A stretch of DNA of 64,000 nt, from the NCBI GenBank assembly GCA_013397435.1, contig VZRG01000166.1:186001-250000 (forward strand), in the 5' to 3' direction. This DNA comes from Erythrocercus mccallii (Eukaryota > Chordata > Aves > Passeriformes > Dicruridae). The position numbers were made by a program, and so were the translations under genes. Below are positions 38,693 to 51,700 of the stretch, piece after piece. Each line of letters opens with the position of its first letter. Within the stretch, counting starts at the first letter, position 1. A model generated the notes under the pieces. The model was not told where the DNA came from. It saw only the letters and a program-made list of their open reading frames with translations, and searched no databases.

Positions 38693-41600
38693 TTAAAGCA
38701 GCACAATTACAGGAGCATTTTTTTCTGCAGTAGAAAGGGAAAGCTCAGGGCAGAACCAAGACCACCAAACCTGGGAAAGTTTAGACATGGGAAAGAACCA
38801 GGGTGACATAGAACAATCCCATCATGCTGAAATATTGTATCTTGGCCACTAAATAGAATTAAAATTAATACTATAAATTACCATTATTTCTTGCACAGAG
38901 TCCAGTTTGGTCAACCATACACACCTGAGTAATTGCAATGGACTTATCTGGACCAGTTATGTGCATTATAAAGACACATGGAAATGCTGGTGGCAAAACC
39001 AGATGCATCAAATGTAAGTGAAGATTTACACCAAGAGTTGTCAATTCTACTATATACAACTCCCCACTTACAAACCACATATTTTTCTCCCATACTGTAT
39101 TTCTTTGTCTCTGTAAAGGAAAATCTGCCAGGCTTGCAATGTGCATAACTCTGCATACCTGACAGCTTTGTAATGGATCAATTCATGGAGGTCCTCTACA
39201 CATCCTCAGAGCACTAGGACTACTTTCAGTTTCAGCATGTTTGCCACAAAATCTTTTATTTTTGCTTATGATACTGAAATAGGATTAAAGGAAATATATG
39301 ATGTAGTTGCCTGTAGCATGAGTGTGTTGCTTTTGAATAGCCAGGTTTCCTTTCCGCGTCCCAAAGCATTATTCCATGTTGTCATAAAAACAGCATTTCT
39401 TATTATTTTGGATTCACTCTGATATGTTGAAGGAGGAATACTTTTTACATAATTCCCTTTCTTTATTGTGACTCATCAGAAAGACCTGCATCCATTTGAG
39501 ACAGAAGAAAGAATGTAGCCTGTATGATGATTCAGATGAGCAAACCCAGCAGTTTTAGCAAACTTCCTCCTCCCACTCATAGAAATTAAGAATACTGGAA
39601 TTAGAAGAGAGTTGACTGAATGGTATTCCTTCATGGGAACTTCAGTTTTCTAATTATTTGTGCTAACTTGCAAGAGAGGATAAAAAATTTCACATTGACA
39701 AACACAGGAACGTTGAAGGAAAAAAATGCATGTTTGGTTCAAAAGTCTATCTTGACTAATTAATTTCTTTCTGTTAAGAATTTAATTTATAGCCTTTTTA
39801 ATTTTCTTGTCAGATTCTGTGACAAAGGAAAAATATTTCTTAGAGCATACAGAAATAATGAAACTTTATGGCAGGGTATCTGAGACAGGCATGTGACTAA
39901 ACCTGTAGTTCTTGAATCTACATCCATTATTATTAGTTATGAATTATAAATAGAAGTTACTGACATATTTACAGACAAGCAGTTCTGGGGATAAAGCTAT
40001 TACAGTGTAAGCATTTGGCTGTTCTTGAAATGTTGCTTTAAATTTAAAAATCAAGGTTCCTCACTGAAGTATGGGTGAAGTCACACAATATTTGTAGGAT
40101 GGGATAGGACACAGGCAGGACCAAATGTCCAGCATTTGCACTGAGATACTTCCAGGAGGACTCTACCAGGGGAACATACAGGGATCTGATGCATTCACTC
40201 ATGTAATTTCCATTAAATATGCTGCATAAACAATTTTGAGCAACATTACCCAGAGAGACCTAAAATATCTATTTAGGATCTAGACTGAATCCAGAGCCAC
40301 TATGGCTAAATGCCCTTCCAGGATCATGACTGAAGCATTGTTTGAGGTCTTGTATGAAATGAGACCAGTCAGCATCCAATGCTGCCTTTTTGTTGGCAAG
40401 CACTGGAGAAGGCTGCCCAGGATGGAAGGGGTGCAGGGAAAGCCCAGACGTTGTGCTCCAAGCTCAGCTGACTGGATGGGGTAGGACCTGTGTACTTTGC
40501 AGGATTTAGTTTCAAAGCTTTCCCAGTGGCTCCAATATCTGAACAACTTCCAACACTGCTACTGTCTCTTCTGTAAGCATTGAAATGGTTCTGCTTGTTA
40601 AAAAAAAAAAAATAAAAATTGGTTGAAATGAAATTCATTGCTGTTGGTGGCCTGAACTGAAAGTGAGGATGAACTTTCAACACCAGCTCTGTTTTCTGGC
40701 TGGGAACTATTTTTATTCTCACTGAGAGCAATTTCAGTGGGAGAAAAAAAAAGATGAAAAGGGTAAATAGGCAAAGCACAAGGAATATCAAAGGCCCTGT
40801 TCCACTGTTCCACTGCATATGTTTGATGGGCAACACTTTAAAGATGATGGCAATAGCTCAATTTTCTTTGCATCTTGAACTCTTGTAAGAAGGACCATGC
40901 TGCCAAGTTGGTAATATACCATTTTACAGGCATGGAAGGTAGACGGCACAAAATGCTAAATCAGTCTGCAAAGTGTATTTATCATTCCTCAAAAACAAAA
41001 CTCTAAATGGTCATGCATGATTTGTTGAAAATTTTTCTATTTTCTTCTTTGTAACTTTTCATCAGTGCCAAATGGCAAACATGATTTAAAAGAACTAACT
41101 CAAATTATTTGCACAGGTGCAAATTCTTTGCCATCCCTTAACTTTCCAAAATTTAAAAAATGCAAGAGCTCAGTGCAAATAGAAATACAGGGAAAAAAAT
41201 CTGTGTCTGGAATGAAGAGTTACAAACAAAGGAGGAACTTCTGCAGTCAGTGATTTCTTTTTTTTCATATTCATAAATTCAAATTGAAAACTGGGCAACA
41301 ATTCACTGCAGTATTTCTATGATCTCAGCCCGTAGTTCTGTTTCTTTTTCCATTCTTTGGCTGCATCTAAGCCAATTTAGTGCTCTCTGGAATAGAAAAT
41401 TATGAGGCATAATAGAATGAGGCTATCATGTCAGTTTGAACCTGTGGGTGCTGCCTAAATATTAATGATAATTAACAAGTTTTTTCCTTTAATATCCATA
41501 AAGGATGGTATGGCAATGATTTCTCTTCACCCTTGTAGAATTATTGATTTCATTTTGTATTTTGACAAAGGAATCAGAATCCTATTATCATACTTTACAA

Positions 41601-43330
41601 ATGAATGACGTACAAATACATCAACAAAAAGTAGCCTCTTCTGAAGACATAATTTTTTACACATTGTCTGGTTTATACTTATCAATGACAGTAATCCCCA
41701 TTTATAGTTTCTACCAAGTGGAATTTTAATATTTTAATTATGTTGCTTAATATTGGAATCACTCTGAGATGAAAGTAGCAATTCTTTTTCTCAGAGTTTT
41801 TTCTTGATTTGACATTTGTGTGTGTTCCATTTGAAAGAACAGAAGGAAAACACTTGGAATATTCTATTAATGGGGACATAGCTCTTGCCCTAGTTTGGGA
41901 AAGGACAGCTGAGGGTTTCCTATCCCTGCAAGTCCAGGTTCCCAGCAGCTTGCTAAATGGGCTGTCAGCAACCTGGGCAGGGTGGCAGCCACCAAGAACC
42001 CAAGTTTTAATACCTGCTTGGCAGCAAGGATTATTCTGGAGGCTGCTTAGGGTCTCTCACACTGTCTTTGAAATTAAACCATCTCTGTGAAAAGTTCTAA
42101 ATCATTGAATTCCAGTGAAACACTAGTAAGAATTTTTCCAACCTGCTCTAATTAAAAGGACACTGAATCACCACAGCCACCATTGTGCTTGTTTAAGTTC
42201 TGAACTGTAGCTGTCTCCAGTGTTCCAGTTTGAAATGATATGTGGATATGTATGCAGATCCACAACATATTCTTGAATCCAGGAAGTCACTCTTTCCAGC
42301 TGGAGAGAAAAAAAGGAAAAAACCCAATGTCTATGGCCTGTTTATAGCTCTGTCACCTCATGATGTTTTTCTGATGAAGTTTTTTTTTAGTGAAAGAACT
42401 ATTTCTCTCTACACAGATTTTTTTTTCTGAGATATTGTTTCCTGATTAAGAGTTTTTAAAAAGTCATGGAAATTGTACTGTTCAGCCTGTCTAAAAAATT
42501 ACTATTAAATATTTCATATACTTAATATTCCCTGGAAGATTAACTGCCTTATAAATGACATTTTGACAGATTATTTTAGCTGTGAGGGGTTATGCATACG
42601 CACTGAATTTTAAAGTCTGCCTGTTAACTCTCACAGTGAATTGAAAAGAGTAATTTATTTTGCTGACATTTAGTAGTATGTTATGTCATTTCTGAAATAT
42701 GGAGATCTTCATCTTGGGAATATAAAAAGATGCTGTAGAACCAGCAGTACTTACAACTCTGCACAGAGCCACTTCCTTTGGACTGGGATATCAAAGAAAA
42801 GTTCCGAAATACAGAGACAGATTTTTAAAAGTGCATGCTGAGTTCTTTAGAAAATCTGCCTCATTCAACAAGACTAGTGGGTGCTGGACAGTTTGTGAAT
42901 CACCATCATTAGATACATAATGTAAATGAAAGGTTGTGAGAAGTTTGTCCACTGTAACATTGACAGGATGATGACAAGATCCAAAACAGAAATTGACTCA
43001 CTCGACTTGATTCACTTGACTGTATTTCTATTTCATAGAGAGAAGTTGATCTGTTTCTTTACGTATTTATTCTCTTGGCTCTTGCATTGCAGCTCTGTCC
43101 AGGTGAGGGATCCCCACAGAAGGCATGGTCTAGGCAATGTGTGGTTGTGCACAGAGACCAGGGCCTGTGTTAACACCTGTAGCTTCAGCTACTCCCCCTC
43201 TGTTCATGCTGTGAGCCATTTTACTGGGACAGTTTTCAAAGGTGTTCTTTGTGTGAGAGTCATATCTTTTCAGATACAGCAACACAAATTGGCATGAGCC
43301 TGGAGCGCCTGAATCTGCTTCAGATATGGA
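38693..43330. other. Non-coding unique sequence
   Basis: No supportable gene. There is an A13 run at 40600-40612. GC-richer patches at about 40300-40500 and 41880-42060 are open in more than one frame and lack splice-bounded coding structure. The 155-codon minus-strand open frame at 40369-40836 spans T-rich sequence and encodes phenylalanine-rich peptide, which points to chance. Confidence 0.5.
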
Positions 43331-43349
43331 CTAATTAATTAGATAAGGA
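43331..43349. promoter_or_regulatory. Possible homeodomain/GATA binding cluster
   Basis: A perfect 12-bp palindrome 'ctaattaattag' (43331-43342) contains two overlapping TAATTA-type homeodomain cores and runs into 'agataagg', a consensus GATA-factor site. A CpG-containing segment ('gaggacggtcacggcag', about 43366) follows. The match to motif families is visible. Enhancer function is inference, since such short motifs are frequent in AT-rich DNA. Confidence 0.3.
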
Positions 43350-46300
43350 GATGAACCTCAGCAAAAGGAGGACGGTCACGGCAGTGACACTGGTTTCCAC
43401 AAGTGGTGACTTGCAGTGTTCCAGACTGCAGAAAGAGGAACCCCTTGGGTAGGCTCAGGGACACCATTTCCTGCTAGGGAACTCTGTACAAGAGCTCAGA
43501 TGTAGAGGCTTTGCTAACCTTTGTTATGCATGCTCCAGTGGCTTGCTATTTAGAGGAAAACTGAACTTGTTCTTTTTTATGTTATTTTGACTTCTCTCTG
43601 CTTGACTTATTCACATGTGGCACAGTTGAGAAGTTTTCTTGGGAGCCCCTTGCCTCATAAAATGTCCTGGAGATTATCCTGTGCCTGATGAAATCACAGC
43701 CAGCTGACTGACAGCAACTAGCAGTTCCAGATTATGCATCTGTCTGCTTAGCAATGGCTAAGGAGTGCACAGCTGGTGTGCATGGGAAGGACTGGCCCGA
43801 GTCCTAATTATTCTGAGAGGGAGAGAACCAGCCATTGGGATTTGCCCAAGCCTCTCTTTATCCATGATGAGCTGTAATACTAACCCTTTTTGAGTGACTC
43901 ACTACAAAAACCAGCTGGGGAATACGCATTTCAGAGGTGAAGCTGGATGGCCTGGATGGTCTGTGGTGTTCTGGGGAGTGATTTGTAAATGACAGTGCAT
44001 GGAGCTGTGTGGATGTGTTTTGCAAATATCGATGGTCATCAGAAGCTATTTAAAAGTTTCTTATCCATTACTGAACAAGATGGACCATCAGGTCAGTCTA
44101 TATCAGAACAAAATCTTCACTGGAACATTAGTGAGTGTCACAACTCTGTGTAGCGTCAATGCATCTTCCTCACTGTGTCGAAGTATTTATCTACTGCTTA
44201 TGGTAGTGTGAGAGCTGTGAAAACATGATGGCTATCTCACAGCCAAAGGATTTACAGTGGGAAAGCTCAGTCCTATGATTAGGTAGCCCTGCCAAAAGCA
44301 ATGACGGGAGACAGCTAACACTGCTGACGCCCAACTGAGTCTTACCTAACAGACCCTTGGAGACTCTAAATACCTCAGATCGAGATCCTGTCTTGATAAC
44401 AGTCTGAACAAAGTAAGAAACTTCCAAAAAGTCTCCACAGCATACAGGGCTGTTGGTTTGTGCGAGCCAAAGGCTGATGACGAATGATTGCTTGCCAATG
44501 TGATACAAATATACACATAATACTCACATAAATAAATGTGACTATTTAGTATGCTGTTTTTGCTAAAGTCAGAAATATTTTTGAAGCCTCAAGAAATACA
44601 TATCCCAAACAAAAAGAAGTCATAGCACTATGGAAGGTCTGATGGAGATGACCTATTTCCAACACAATCTGGTTTTGTGCAAAACTCAGGTCCAGAGGAA
44701 CACATCTGGATTTTATTAACAAATAGCAACAGTCTTGTGAGCTAAGTGTACTCCATGCCAGACTTTGTATTACAGAAATAATAACTTGCCATTTGCTGTA
44801 TGTTGGGGGCATTTAGGTCCTACCTGCCCGCCCAGTGAACTGCGTTTGTTTAGGATCATTATCATCTGTAATGTCTTCACTCAGTGTCAGTTTTGCATGC
44901 CTTTACTAGCATTTGATACTCAGACTTGGAGGCATCTAGGAATGTGTCCTGGTTTCAGAATGCTTTCCTAGAAAAGAACACTAGAGCACGTTTCATTTCT
45001 TTAAGTAACTGATACACGAAAACGTTGAGTAAACAAGCCGGTGAGCGAACGTGAGCAGGAAGTTGCAAGTTGGTCCTCAGCCTGTGTCATGTTGGTAGAG
45101 AGCCCTGCCTCAGCCTAGAGATGAACTCTTTGGATTGAGAGGAAAAGAATTGTTAGTAATCATTCAAGATGTATTGATTGTCTCTCTCTTGCAAATTAGG
45201 ATTATCCTGACCAGGCTCAGAAACTAATTTTTTATCCTTAGAAAAAATTAGGGGCTCTCAATAAGAATTCTGGAGTAAGTGCTGTCTGAAGTTTTATTAA
45301 GCCCACTGCTTGATGAGACATTAAAAATAAATATTTTGGTTTTTTGGTTTAGTTTGGCTTTTCCTTGCTTGGATCCTTTACAGGGCTCCACAGCAAGGAG
45401 TGTAGGATGGGCAGTGTGCAGGTTTGCAACCTGTACCATCCTTCAGTCCCAGAGAGTTCCGTTAGAAAGGGTATAAACGTGTTCTGTGCTGAATGCCTGG
45501 CAAATGAAAAGAAGAGGGAAAGAAGTGAGGCTTGTGTATAAGCAGAGAATTCATCTATAGCTGTACTCACAGGAAATCTTTTAGAACAAGTCATGAGCCG
45601 TGGTACTTCTGGTCATGACAGCCCATAGTAGAGCTAGGAAACTAGGAGGTTTGCTTTCCCTTGAAAAGGGAATTTGGGTGCATGACATGTTGTAAGATCA
45701 GTTGATTAAAGTTTCCTATCTCACTGAGGGTCTTCTAGAAGGGGCTTTCAAATGTCTTACTTGAATTTATAGTTTTTAGCAATGTCTTGTATATATTTAT
45801 ATGAAAATAGCTGCTGTGTATCAAGATAGAGTCAAGGAAGAATCTTGCTATGATAGTCACTGCCAGTGTAGAGAGGAGATAACATTTGAAAGCCCTGTTG
45901 TGAAAGTGTCTTTACACTGCCATGTGGCTTAGACCCATTCTTGGACATGGCCTATTAGTTCTGGTTCAAATACATGTGAAAAATAATAGATGCCTTTAAC
46001 ACTGAAAGAGATTTTCATCATTCTGTGAATGGCTTCCTTCATATGAATGTCTATAAGCAGCTTTATTTTGTTTATTTTGTGGATTAGCTCTGAGTCTCAA
46101 TCTGGCATCCATTTTGGCTTTCAGGAGGCATCCATGGCAGTCTACTGATGGCAGAGAGAAGAAAGGAAAGAGCAGTTTTTGTAGTCATTTCAACATTACA
46201 GGAAGAAAACACTTAAAACTAGCCACATATGGTACTTGTGCACAGAACACAAGACTCTGTGTACTTGGCAGTGTAGAAATTAGTAGAAAGAGAAAATGAG

Positions 46301-47399
46301 CTGAAAAGATGACAACTAAGAACATAATTATGAAATGGAAGCTCTGTGAGAAAGCTTTTGCTAGAATAGCTCTGATGCAATCAGTCATATATTGTGAGAA
46401 AAACCCACATGTGAACAAGGGTCTTTTTACTGCTCCTAAATCACACAGAAAGCTGAGGAGTAATGAATTTGAATTACTGGCCCCAGATCACACCAAACGG
46501 GCTTGAGCTTTAACTTTTTCTCTAAAAGCCAATCAAGGGCCTTAGAAACAAGAAGGCTGCCTTTCCACTCAAAAAGAATTTAATAGAAATGTCATAATAG
46601 CCAAAATTGCCAACTCTTAAAGGACATACATACTATTTCAAGTTTCAACAAAATCTCAACTGATCTTTAATATTTGCAACTAATATGCTGAAAGCCCCAG
46701 CTGCTGGGAAAGATTTCTTCACCAAAATGTCAGTGTGGTTTTCCTAAGTCCCAGACTTGGACTGAATTTCTTGGGAACTTTAGACAAGTGCCTCATCTTT
46801 CAGCCTTGATACTTCTCGTTACCAGTGACTATTTGTACTGCACAATGAAGTGCAGTTCTGTCTTCATTGTTGTCAACTATGTAAGATAATGAGAACTCCT
46901 TATTTCCTATTTTCTGTCATGCAAAGAGACAAACACAATGGCAATGCATAACTGAAAATGTTCTTGGATGTACAGCTCTGGTATTTTTTTCCACAAACAT
47001 TAAAATCCCAGTGCAACACTTATGATGTCTTCTCTGTGGCCAAGTTCAGAGTTCTCCTTGCTCCAGAATCACTAGTGACAGTCAAATAAAGGATTCCAGT
47101 CTGAAAAATTTTTCTTAACAGCTTTCTTGCTGCTGGTTTTATTTTGTTAGCAATCAGTTTCTATTATGTTTCATTTCTTCCTATGCTCAAACTGGACTAA
47201 AGCTGTTACTTCTTGTCTGACTGGTTCCAGTGAAGGAGCATGGTCTACAATAAAACTCATCTTTTGACAAATAAAACAGTGGATTCTGAACTGAATTCAA
47301 CTGCTCAGGAACAAGACCTCGATGCTGTGATAGACACCAAAACATCAGCTCAATGCTCAGCAGCAGGTTTCCAAGCAAAGAAAATGCTTCTTTAAGGAT
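43350..47399. other. Non-coding sequence with several CpG-bearing islands
   Basis: No exon can be called. The segments at about 43500-43960, 44150-44490 and 44989-45051 contain more CpG and more balanced composition than their neighbours, which makes them candidates for conserved regulatory DNA. Open frames of 60-105 codons here (for example minus 44191-44508) show no recognisable domain. Confidence 0.5.
44989..45051. promoter_or_regulatory. Local CpG cluster
   Basis: Six CpG dinucleotides fall within 63 bp (at 44989, 45017, 45023, 45039, 45046 and 45050) in a region otherwise poor in CpG. 'aaacgttgag' and 'gagcgaacgtgagc' are among them. No TATA box or transcript start is evident, and the segment is too short for a CpG island. 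It could be a conserved element protected from methylation-driven decay, or chance. Confidence 0.25.
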
Positions 47400-47735
47400 G
47401 GGGAAAAAATGGAAAGAGCACCATGCACAGTTAGTTCATTCACACCCTGAATGATGTGTGCAGTTGTAGTCTCCCTACATTCCTCTGAGGAATGATTATG
47501 TTGGTACTGGAGAAGACACAGAGATGCAGGATGACCAGAGATGTGGAGCAGCTTGCATGGGAAGAGTGATGGAGAAGGCCAGAGCTACTCCAGCCTCCGA
47601 AGTGATACAAAAGAGCGCTACAAAACCTTTAACAGCATGAGATTTGATAGTGATCAAAACTGATCACCACTTTCTTCAGTGTCAAAACTGAGGGCCAAAA
47701 ATGAAGCTGGTAGGAGATGACCTCAGAATATTTTA
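47400..47735 (+). mobile_element. Ancient CR1/L3-type LINE fragment, sense
   Basis: An old CR1-like copy can be followed in order. It starts with 'gtgtgcagttgtagtctccc' (about 47457), then 'gttggtactggagaagacac' (about 47500), 'gagatgtggagcagcttgca' (about 47538), 'gctacaaaacctttaacagc' (about 47618) and 'aaaactgagggccaaaaatg' (about 47683), ending near 'gctggtaggagatgac'. These correspond to the vertebrate CR1/L3 reverse-transcriptase 3' segment ('gcagttctggtc...', 'actggaaaaggtgcagag', 'ctaggggccatcaaatgaa'). It carries many substitutions and indels and no open frame. The age is inferred from divergence. Confidence 0.75.
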
Positions 47736-48639
47736 TTAGCTAGAGCCCTGAATGTTTGTGTGACTAACAAATAATGAGGCTATACCTTCTGTAAGATTTT
47801 TTCTTCTATAAAATCTGAGGAAAATGCTTTATTTCTTGACCTGTACAGTAATGGGATCTGCAGTGTGTATGAGATGACCAGAACTACACATCCTATTCAT
47901 TGCTAGCTTTCCAGAGTCTGAGAGTCAGTTAGGAATGTGAATTTTCACATCTGTATCTTCACAAATGTATGGTAAAATACCACACTAAGCTGGTGCTCTA
48001 AAATGGAGAGCTGTGGAGGAGGAGTGGATTCTGCAGTGCATTTCTTAGCCCCATAATCATAACTGTGTGGTGTTTCACTTACTTTGAACACATTCTGAAA
48101 GGTTCTGGAAGTGTTTGGAGCATCCTTTTGTGTATGAAAATATGAAAAAGTCAAGTATTATTAGGAAACCTTTCTTCATCTTGTTGCAAACTGAATATTG
48201 TTCCTAGCAATTAAATCAACATCTAAAATTATCATTTGGAGGGAGGAAGAAATGAGTTCCATATGGGCATAATTACGTGGTCTTCTCTTGAAGCAATACA
48301 GAAATCACTACCCTGATGAAAGAGACAGAAATAACTTGTTTATCTAAAATTTATTTGGGAATTTATTTGTGTGTTGGGCATCACGACACTAACACAGGTC
48401 AGAAGGAATCTGACACAGATGTTTTCTGTCTTGATTATTGGTTATGAATGTGAACAGTAACTTAGACAAGTTTACCATAAATCCTACAATCCTGTTTTTT
48501 GAGGCGTCACCTCTTATGGTGAAAATATTGTTCTGTCTCTGCACTCATCCCAGTCCTTGGTTTCTTTAGTGAAATATTCAGTAAAGGTGCCATCTGTGGC
48601 AGAGGTTTTAGTGGTGTGGATTCCTGTCCATGAGATCAC
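47736..48639. other. Non-coding unique sequence
   Basis: AT-rich flank of the old CR1 copy. I see no gene or repeat in it. Confidence 0.6.
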
Positions 48640-48745
48640 CAGCTCATTGACCAACCATGCCTTGGTAATGACCACTTGGTAAGTGACCTACACTGGGTTT
48701 GAACTGGTGACCTTAATGTGGAAGACTCTGAATACCACTTTTGAT
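48640..48745 (-). mobile_element. Possible tRNA-derived SINE relic (Pol III B-box-like)
   Basis: On the minus strand 'agttcaaaccc' (48705-48695) fits the RNA polymerase III B box (GGTTCRANNCC) closely. About 32 nt upstream, 'tggtattcagag' weakly resembles an A box. Spacing of this order is seen in tRNA-derived SINEs. The sequence does not fold into a tRNA by eye and I cannot name a SINE family. A chance B-box match remains a good alternative. Confidence 0.25.
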
Positions 48746-51700
48746 CTCTGGAGGGTTTAATTTCTGGGTTTTGTTCTAAAATAAGCTCTGTTCAGCCTCA
48801 GGCTTCTTCTTCAGGCAGCGTTCTGACAATAATCTTTTCTCTGTTATGTTTGAACTCCTTTATATCTTCTTCAGTACTAAGTTGGTCTTCCTCATTTCAT
48901 TCAGAAATAATCTTAATCAATAATTAATAGCATATTAGAAAATTGTATTTTTCAGCTACGGGAAACATTTTTATGTTTGTGGAAAGAAAAAGTTTTAATA
49001 GCTATATTCAGTGCCCTTGAGAAAACACCACACATTGTAGCATGGCAATGGCCCTGAGTTCCTTACTCCAGCAAAAGTCCAAGTCAACAAGACTTGTGCC
49101 TGACGATCTACCACAGGACTAGCCCAAATATTTTGATGTTTCTGGCTGCAGAAGTACATAAAAAGGATAAAGAGACAAAGTTAATTCCAAATTTCAGAAA
49201 ATTTAGCTGGAGCTTGCTTATGTAGTATTTTTTTAAATAACTATTCTGGAAGATTAAATTGTGTAGCCCTAATTGGGCCCAAATGTGTACCAGATAATGA
49301 ATTTAAAACACAATTGTCCAGTTGTTTGGAAGCACATTTTGAAACATTATGTTGCATTTTAGTGGGGTTCTTTTTCCCCAAATTTATGTATTGACTTCAG
49401 TTACCAGTCTTCACATGAAATTTTCTAATTTCATCCTCAAAATAATAAAGAAGGCAAAACCTAAATTTTTACTGTGTTCAGTATTCATGAATTTTCTTAA
49501 AATGGCATTATTTATCAAGACATGAGCTTTTATATTTGTCTTTTCATGACAGAATATTTAACTATATACCTTAGAAAATCATGGATTTTGTAAAACCTTT
49601 TTGGGAGGAAAAGAGGGAGTATGTAGATGACTTTGGTGCAAATTTTAATTAATATTATCAAAATATGAGTAATTAGATTTTGTGAATCTCATTTAACAGG
49701 TATTCTTGAGAGTTTTTCACATTACTGGATTCCTGGTGGAGGGGGTAAAATTTTACAATGAGATCCTGTTTTATTGGCATTAGGGTTATATATCCATCAA
49801 CACAGAACTTGATCAGACAGGATGCAATAAATCAGTGGCTCTTTAAGTAATGATACAGAATAACCCAATATAAATATTGGATAAAACAACTCCCCCCAAG
49901 AAAGGAAGTGAGTTCTTTTCTTCTCAAATGTCTGCTAATTTGTTAAATGCATTAAGGATCTGGGCACACAACCTTTTTCCTGTATATGAATTATAACATG
50001 GATACGATGACTTTTCAAAGATTCCAATTCTGCCAATTTTGTTACTAAAAATTTTTTATCTCTTTCATGAAAATGGTCTTCAGCATCTGGTCAAATACTT
50101 AAAATATTTGTATAGCATAGCCAGGAAAATACATTTTTAATTACAGACCCTTGAAACTCTTGCAGTTAAGAAGGAAAAAGATTCAAAAATTAGTACTGAA
50201 GTCCAGCTGGCTGGCGGATAAAGTGAAGTGAGAGAGGATATTAACAAACATATATATTTTGTTGTATATTCCTATATTTTTATATACTATACAAAACTGA
50301 AGTTGGTTTTCTAAGACTGGTTTCCCTGACTTGCGAGACTGAGCAAATCTGGCAAAGACATGGACACAGACTGAATTTTGTTTTCCAGTGGAAAGTCTAG
50401 GCATTTTTCCTACAACACAAAATGTCTGTCCTATGAGTCCTGTGTTATGTTTCCAAAAACATTTTCTATCCTACATCTGCTATATGGACTTAATCCAAGT
50501 GTGGTGAACTCCTCATAGGGAAAGAGATTGCAAATTCTTTTTCAACACATTTTCAGAAAACAAAAAGGACTAACCTTTGTCACTTTTTTGTTTGAGTAAA
50601 ATGCTGAATTTTTAAAAGGTAGTTTAGTTTTTCTTTATTAATGGCTTCGCCAGATAATGTTTCTTCTCTCCAAAAAGTCTCTGCATTTCTCTGGAAAAGA
50701 GACTTTTTACAAAAAATTCAAAAACTATGGAAATTTTATGATAAATTTTTAAAAAGTATGTTTGACCCTTCTTTCCAAGTCTCTCATTGAAATGTTCACT
50801 GTTTTATGATCTACCTCAATGTGGCAATTTCTGTTTAACTTAGCTTAGAGCCAGTTGTTTTCTGAACCAACAGAGAAACTGCAGGTGTATGTTCACTGAA
50901 CACAAGGAACATCACGGACATTCATTCATGAGTTTGTAGGGTTTTCTTCTCATGGAGAAAGCACTGTATTTTTCCTTGTTGTTGACTCAATATTTTCCTC
51001 CCAATTTTTCATTATAAAATGTAAGTTTTGATAACTCTGTGTAGGAAAAAGCTGTAAAATTTGCTTTCTAAGGGATTAAATGTTTACAGTGTCTCACTTC
51101 TAGATGTAAGTATTATTCAGTCAGTGCTAAAATTTCTATTTTTTAAGGGATTCACTAAGGAGTAAAGCTGAAAGCTGGCAAAGCCTATTTTGAGCTGATA
51201 GCTCAGGTGATCAGTAGGAATTAGCAGTAACAGCAGCTGCTGTCATGGGGCAGCAGCAAAGGAAGCAGCAGCCTGATAGGGAATGAACAGAAGGGAAGAG
51301 ATACTGAGAACTGGCCTTATCACTCCCAGAACTGATAGTGTAGCAGCCACTGGTAATATAAACTCAAGTGTTAGAGCGCCTTTGCTTTAACTCAAAGGGA
51401 ATAAATCCATACAAAATCTTTGCATTGAATTAACTTGGAGAGTTGAAAGCACCTTATGTCACTCTGTGCAGCACAGAGTCCTTCCCTGCAGGGAGAGCAT
51501 CCTCTCCACACAGGCTGGATCAGGCTCAGCCAAAAGTGAGTTCCTGGTTTTCAACCTCCTCTTTGTTTTTCCTATCAGATTGAGCAAGTTACAGGCCTGT
51601 CTGATGATCTCAAGGAACTTTTTTTTTCCTTTCTCTGGGTCTATTTTCCATGGGGAATGTGTAAGAAATTGGAGATAGTCTATTGAAATATTGAATATAT

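Noticed and set aside
40369..40836. 155-codon minus-strand open frame with Phe-rich stretch
   Set aside because: It crosses an A13 run and A-rich sequence, and no exon structure is visible.
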